DNA of 64,000 nucleotides from the NCBI GenBank assembly GCA_963678395.1, contig OY782827.1, positions 2,092,124 to 2,156,123 of the forward strand, in the 5' to 3' direction. This stretch comes from JAAYAE01 sp963678395. GTDB taxonomy: Bacteria; Bacillota; Negativicutes; Acidaminococcales; Acidaminococcaceae. This document shows positions 60,468-64,000 of this stretch, one piece after another. The notes below the pieces were generated by a model. It had not been told where the DNA came from. It did no database searches and saw only the letters and a program-made list of their open reading frames with translations. Within the stretch, counting starts at the first letter, position 1; each line of letters begins with the position of its first letter. The position numbers and the translations under genes were made by a program.

Positions 60468-61918
60468 TTCTTCACCACTTTTATGCTTTCTAAGCTGCTG
60501 TCCTTAGGACCACTTATGGGTATACCTGCCGCCTTGAGTTCCTGACAGTACACTATTATTTCTTCTGTTAACTCTTCACCGGGAACTATTATGGAGATCC
60601 CTGGTGGATAAAAGCTTATTGACTCTGCGCAAATTTCTCCTGCTGCGTCCTTAAATAAGCACTCTTTTTTAGCAGCATAAAATGCAACTCTAGGCAGCAA
60701 AACTTGCCGAGGTAAAGACAAATTGCAATTTGTCTGCGCTATTACTTTTTTTTGAGAAGCTACCAAAGTCATAAAAAGTAAAACTATCTTGCCAATTATT
60801 TCATATATCTCTTTATTGTCATCAGCATAAGTTAGCAAAAATAAAATATTATCGCGATCCACCAGTTCTACGGCAATACCGGACTGCCTAAGTTCATCTC
60901 CTACGTAAACTCCTGTAACTCCCAGTTCTCGTACATTGACCATGACCTTAGTACTATCTAGTCCTGCTACTCCACCTTGACCGATAATCCTACTATCCAC
61001 AACTTTAAGCTGAGGAATTTTCGCCAAAGCAATCCGCAATTTACTTGCTGCTTTTATGGCATACTCTACCAGCAGTTTCCCTTCTGTTGCCATTTGACTG
61101 CGTGCACAATCTAGGGAAGCTAGCAATAAATAATTGGGACTCGTCGTAGTAACCAAACTCATAGCAGCTGCTACTTGTTCTTGCACTAAACGCTCACCTT
61201 TTACATGCAACATAGAACTTTGTGTAAGCGCACCTAAAAGTTTATGGGTACTTTGAGCCACAGCATCTGCCCCACACTGCAAAGCCGATGCAGGAAGTTT
61301 TTGAGAAAATCCTAAATGTGCGCCATGAGCCTCATCTACCAAGAGCAAAGCATTATGCTCATGCGCTATTTTCGCAATAGCCGACAAATCCGCCGTCATA
61401 CCATAATAATTGGGACTAGTTATTAATACAGCGCTAATATCTTCATGTATAGCAAAGGCTTCCGCAATAGCAGAAGCTTTTACCTGCAGACTAATTGATA
61501 ATTCCGAACTATACTCAGGCACAACATATACCGGCCTAAGACCTCCCAAAATAAGGCCACCAATAACCGAACTGTGGGCATTGCGTGGAATTAAAACCTT
61601 ATCACCGGGAGCTAAGGTTCCTAAGAGCATAGCATGAATAGCGCCGGTAGTACCATTAGGTGCAAAAAAAGTAACATCCGCACCATAAAGCTGCGCTGCC
61701 AAATTTTGTGCTTCTTGCAAACAGCTCACTGGGTTATGAATATCATCTAATTCCGACATTAACGAAACATCGCTAGCTAGAGCCTTTTCTCCCATCAATG
61801 TCATCAATGTTTTATCAGCACCACGGCCACCTTTATGTCCGGGGGTATGAAAAGGATATACGTTACTATTTCTATATTTTTCTATTGCTTCACATAAGGG
61901 TTTATAATTGTTCAACAC
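60464..61918 (-). CDS. Orn/Lys/Arg decarboxylase family protein (YaaO-like)
   Basis: A 484-residue fold-type I PLP enzyme with 'PFHTPGHKGGRG', 'LLVDEAHGAHLGF' and the PLP Lys in 'AQSTHKLLGALTQSSMLHV'. It belongs to the short Orn/Lys/Arg decarboxylase group found before tmk in Firmicutes (yaaO). Substrate is uncertain; some members make agmatine or cadaverine. The start is GTG after GGAGGAATC. Confidence 0.9.
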   Translation of the reverse strand: MLNNYKPLCEAIEKYRNSNVYPFHTPGHKGGRGADKTLMTLMGEKALASDVSLMSELDDIHNPVSCLQEAQNLAAQLYGADVTFFAPNGTTGAIHAMLLGTLAPGDKVLIPRNAHSSVIGGLILGGLRPVYVVPEYSSELSISLQVKASAIAEAFAIHEDISAVLITSPNYYGMTADLSAIAKIAHEHNALLLVDEAHGAHLGFSQKLPASALQCGADAVAQSTHKLLGALTQSSMLHVKGERLVQEQVAAAMSLVTTTSPNYLLLASLDCARSQMATEGKLLVEYAIKAASKLRIALAKIPQLKVVDSRIIGQGGVAGLDSTKVMVNVRELGVTGVYVGDELRQSGIAVELVDRDNILFLLTYADDNKEIYEIIGKIVLLFMTLVASQKKVIAQTNCNLSLPRQVLLPRVAFYAAKKECLFKDAAGEICAESISFYPPGISIIVPGEELTEEIIVYCQELKAAGIPISGPKDSSLESIKVVKK

Positions 61919-61958
61919 GATTCCTCCACTTGCCTAGACTACTCCAGTTTATTTATAT

Positions 61959-61988
61959 ATTTTAGCACATATTGTGGTTTTGTCACAA
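61959..61988 (-). promoter_or_regulatory. Promoter candidate for the decarboxylase-tmk-holB operon
   Basis: On the minus strand TTGTGA (61983-61988) and TAAAAT (61959-61964) are 18 bases apart. Confidence 0.6.
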
Positions 61989-61992
61989 CAAA

Positions 61993-62017
61993 AACCCCAA
62001 GATAATATCTTGGGGTT
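61993..62017 (-). terminator. Intrinsic terminator after the dehydrogenase gene
   Basis: A 25-bp near-perfect palindrome (12-bp arms AACCCCAAGATA, one central base), followed on the minus strand by TTTTTGTTGT. The 100 bases between it and the dehydrogenase stop hold no gene I can see. Confidence 0.85.
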
Positions 62018-62118
62018 ACAACATTTTCATTAAACGTCAACGCTTATTATGATTTCAGTTTTATTTTTTAGGTTGCCCTTCTCAGTTCGCTATTTTAATA
62101 CAAGAAAAACTGTCGTTA

Positions 62119-63076
62119 TTAATTAACCGGCCACTTAGGTGCTCTTCCTTCCAAAACATCAACTATCTGTTGAGCACTGCTCAAGCTTGTTCGTTGCATA
62201 GCATCAACGGTAAGTCCTGCAGAATGTGGCGTAGCCACAACATTATTCATTTTAAGCAAGGGATTATCAACGTCTGGCGGTTCTGAATCAAAAACATCCG
62301 TAGCTGCAGCCCTGATGAGATTTTCTTGTAAGGCCTTTATTAAATCGGCTTCAATAACAATGTCTCCCCTAGCAATATTTATAAAACACGCAGTCTCTTT
62401 CATGTTTTTAAAATCATTATAGGTAAAACTATATTTTGTATCCGGTGTAGATGGCATAGCCAGAACTAAAAAATCGGCTTGTTTAAGCATCTCTTCTTTT
62501 CCTGTTGCCACAAAAGTATTCCCTGCACTTAAAGTTCCCGGAACAAGATGCCTAGAATAGCCTAAAACTTTCATGCCAAAACCTTTGGCTGCTATTTCTG
62601 CCAAAGCACTGCCAATATGTCCACACCCCATAATTCCAAGTACCTTACCCCTAAGCTCAGTAAAATCTTTGATATCATTTCTAACGCCAAAATTTCCCTT
62701 TCTAAATTTTACAGCAACTTCTTCATATCTTCTAGCACAAGCCATTATGAGAAACATAGCATGTTCTGCCACTGATATAAAATTGCCGTCCGGGACATAA
62801 ACAACTCGTATTTTTTTAGCAGTAGCATGCGCTACATCTATACTGTCATATCCTACTCCGTGTTTAGCAATTACTTTTATTGTACTAGCACCATCTATCA
62901 TAGCTGCTGTAATCTTGTTATTTCTAGCACATAAAGCATCTGGCTGTATTTTGTGGATTTCTTCCACAATTTCCGCTTCATTTTCCCCCTTACTAATGTA
63001 TAAATCGCAATTATGTTCCTGAAAATACACTTTTCCTTCATTAGATGTCCTGCAAAAGCAGAATCTTAAATCCCAT
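62119..63076 (-). pseudogene. D-2-hydroxyacid dehydrogenase with a 1-base frameshift near its start
   Basis: The intact-looking frame from GTG 63030 gives 303 residues but lacks the usual first strand and a ribosome site. Upstream, an ATG at 63074-63076 with a perfect GGAGGG site encodes MGFKILLLQDI and then hits TAA. One extra base near 63043 splits the gene; removing it gives a normal 318-residue protein (MGFKILLLQDINEGKVYFQE). The rest is complete: NAD motif 'GIMGCGHIGSALAEIAAKGFG', catalytic Arg in 'INIARGDIV', Glu in 'FDSEPPD' and His in 'ATPHSAGL'. It may be a fresh mutation or a sequencing error. Homologues act on phosphoglycerate, glyoxylate or related acids. Confidence 0.82.
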
Positions 63077-63233
63077 TATTTGCCCTCCTCTACGCCAACT
63101 TTTTGCATTGTAAATTAAGGTAATTATAATTCAGCAAAAAATAATTGTAAACATATTTCACAATGCCTTCAAACAATTACCTCTCCCTCTTCCCAACAGT
63201 GTCCCTCTATACCTTATTCATGCACTTAGCTAA

Positions 63234-63283
63234 AAAAGGCTGTTTCAACCACGATTAAATAACCGTGGTTGAAACAGCCTTTT
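63234..63283 (-). terminator. Strong terminator after the CGGC-domain gene
   Basis: A perfect 20-bp stem (starting AAAAGGCTGTTTC) with a 10-nt loop and A/T-rich flanks lies 12 bases past the stop of the CGGC gene. Confidence 0.88.
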
Positions 63284-63294
63284 AAGAACGTTAC

Positions 63295-63744
63295 CTAGTC
63301 GCTAATCATATTCTTCCCTAACCATTGTCGAGTCACCAAATAACTCTGGTGCATTTTTTTGCATTTCATACTCGTTCCAATATGATAATTTTCATGATCC
63401 TTGTAATATTTCATTGGGATTGGGTGCGTACCAACTACTACCTTAATTTTATAGTGAAGTTCAATAAATTCTTTGAATTCTCTTATCCACGAACATGGAG
63501 GATACCCTACAACAAACCCTGTTGCCAGATGGATAACTTCTGCCCCATTCTTAATCATTTCCTCAGGGACATATTCAATATTGCTGCCCGGACATCCGCC
63601 ACAGAAAGAATAGCCAACAATCTGAACCTCTTCCTCCGGAGGATAGATTGAAAAACCGCCAACCCTTTCCTGCAAAGCTCTAAAACATTTTCCCCCACCA
63701 CAGGTCTGATAGCGGCCGCAAATAATAATGCCTATTTTTTTCAT
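63295..63744 (-). CDS. CGGC domain protein
   Basis: A 149-residue cytoplasmic protein of the CGGC family. 'IIICGRYQTCGGGKCFRAL' at the N-terminus, 'VGYSFCGGCPGSNIEYVPEEM' (in part) and 'GYPPCSWIREF' give a set of conserved cysteines that could bind metal or a metal cluster. Function is unknown. The ATG lies after GGGTGG. The neighbours are a broken dehydrogenase and a metallo-beta-lactamase-like gene. Confidence 0.88.
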   Translation of the reverse strand: MKKIGIIICGRYQTCGGGKCFRALQERVGGFSIYPPEEEVQIVGYSFCGGCPGSNIEYVPEEMIKNGAEVIHLATGFVVGYPPCSWIREFKEFIELHYKIKVVVGTHPIPMKYYKDHENYHIGTSMKCKKMHQSYLVTRQWLGKNMISD

Positions 63745-63892
63745 GTTTTATGCCACCCTTCTCTTCTTTTCTGTAAGCTTTTTAATGCATCCTCAAAAAA
63801 ATATATATATCCATTAATTAAAAAAATCGCTCCGCACCTGCCAAGTTTTTGCCTATATGCATAATTCCAGTAAACTAATACTTTGGCAAAGT

Positions 63893-64000
63893 TTAAAGTA
63901 TAACTTTACTACCCGTTTCCAAATATGAGATTTTATCTCCCAACACCAGTTTCAACTTTTTATATGCTTCTATTCCGGTACAGTGGAAAGTATAATATTG
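63893..64000 (-). CDS. 3' end of a probable metallo-beta-lactamase-fold gene
   Basis: The last 35 residues of a gene entering from the right: 'YYTFHCTGIEAYKKLKLVLG' then 'DKISYLETGSKVIL' and TAA. The 'HCTG' motif followed by a helix and 'G-x-K/I' is the C-terminal signature of MBL-fold hydrolases. The call is tentative because only the end is visible. The 148-base gap to the CGGC gene holds no further gene. Confidence 0.5.
   Translation of the reverse strand, partial: QYYTFHCTGIEAYKKLKLVLGDKISYLETGSKVIL

Noticed and set aside
62119..63076. Programmed +1 frameshift in the dehydrogenase
   Set aside because: The ATC codon before TAA cannot re-pair after a +1 slip and no stimulator is visible; mutation or error is simpler.
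63770..63892. CRISPR-like or tRNA-like content in the gap near the right edge
   Set aside because: No repeat array or cloverleaf; only short inverted repeats such as CTTTGGCAAAG.

Overview
The window is a chromosomal segment from a diderm Firmicute, almost certainly a member of the Negativicutes; the family is not resolved, though an Acidaminococcaceae/Veillonella-like host fits. Two gene groups show this. The core gene order is that of Firmicutes: the Bacillus-type tmk-holB-ricT-trmN6-rsmI-metG-tatD-yabE-rnmV-ksgA-ispE-purR-glmU-prs run, and the rpmE-prfA-prmC-ywlC-rpiB-ywlG-glyA-upp-atp-murA-mbl run. Next to these lies a complete outer-membrane toolkit (lpxD, three OmpH/Skp paralogues, BamA, TamB, MlaEFD, TolC), which monoderm Firmicutes lack. 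Sporulation genes that sit in these positions in Bacillus are absent. Nearly every gene is on the minus strand; only a hotdog thioesterase and a YitT protein are clearly on plus. If the Bacillus arrangement holds, the replication origin lies beyond the right edge.

Layout, left to right, with minus-strand transcription reading right to left. 1-11.3 kb: outer-membrane biogenesis (lpxD 5' end, three OmpH/Skp proteins, an unrecognised exported protein, BamA, a single-pass membrane protein, a sigma-70 family factor, TamB). 11.4-15.7 kb: TolC and the Mla phospholipid transporter, whose MlaD carries a C-terminal beta-barrel. A near-consensus promoter with a 20-bp palindrome precedes tolC. 15.7-22.7 kb: an S55/SpoIVB-like protein, a small exported biotinyl/lipoyl-like protein, an AMIN-phosphodiester glycosidase, Mbl/MreB, MurA and two small orphan genes. 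22.8-29.6 kb: the F-type ATP synthase operon, in which the C-terminal domain of delta is fused to alpha while the N-terminal domain of delta is missing. 29.6-39.6 kb: UDP-GlcNAc epimerase, GlcNAc-1-phosphate transferase, ComEB, Upp, GlyA, YwlG, RpiB, YwlC, PrmC, PrfA, a DUF1385 protein and ribosomal protein L31. 39.7-40.6 kb: thioesterase on plus and a second L31 copy, separated by a 54-bp perfect palindrome. 40.6-49.8 kb: Pth, polysaccharide deacetylase, a double-HTH protein, Prs, GlmU, IlvA, PurR, a nucleotidyltransferase, a GntR/FCD regulator cut by an amber codon, and IspE. 50-51.1 kb: YitT and a short plus-strand unit with two hairpins, a possible Shine-Dalgarno switch and two micro-ORFs. 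51.1-62 kb: KsgA, RNase M5, a G5/3D protein, TatD, MetG, RsmI, a TrmN6-like methylase, RicT, HolB, Tmk and an Orn/Lys/Arg decarboxylase. 62-64 kb: a frameshifted D-2-hydroxyacid dehydrogenase, a CGGC-domain protein and the 3' end of a probable metallo-beta-lactamase-fold gene.

The left third is an envelope-assembly locus: BamA, OmpH and TamB insert and serve outer-membrane proteins, MlaEFD bridges the two membranes, TolC provides an export channel, and LpxD starts lipid A synthesis. A sigma factor and a bitopic membrane protein inside this locus could be its dedicated control. The points most worth a second look are the delta-alpha ATP synthase fusion, the sigma/membrane-protein pair, the micro-ORF leader at 50.9-51.1 kb, the two single-base gene lesions and the duplicated L31 genes. 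No tRNA, rRNA, CRISPR array, prophage or insertion sequence was seen.
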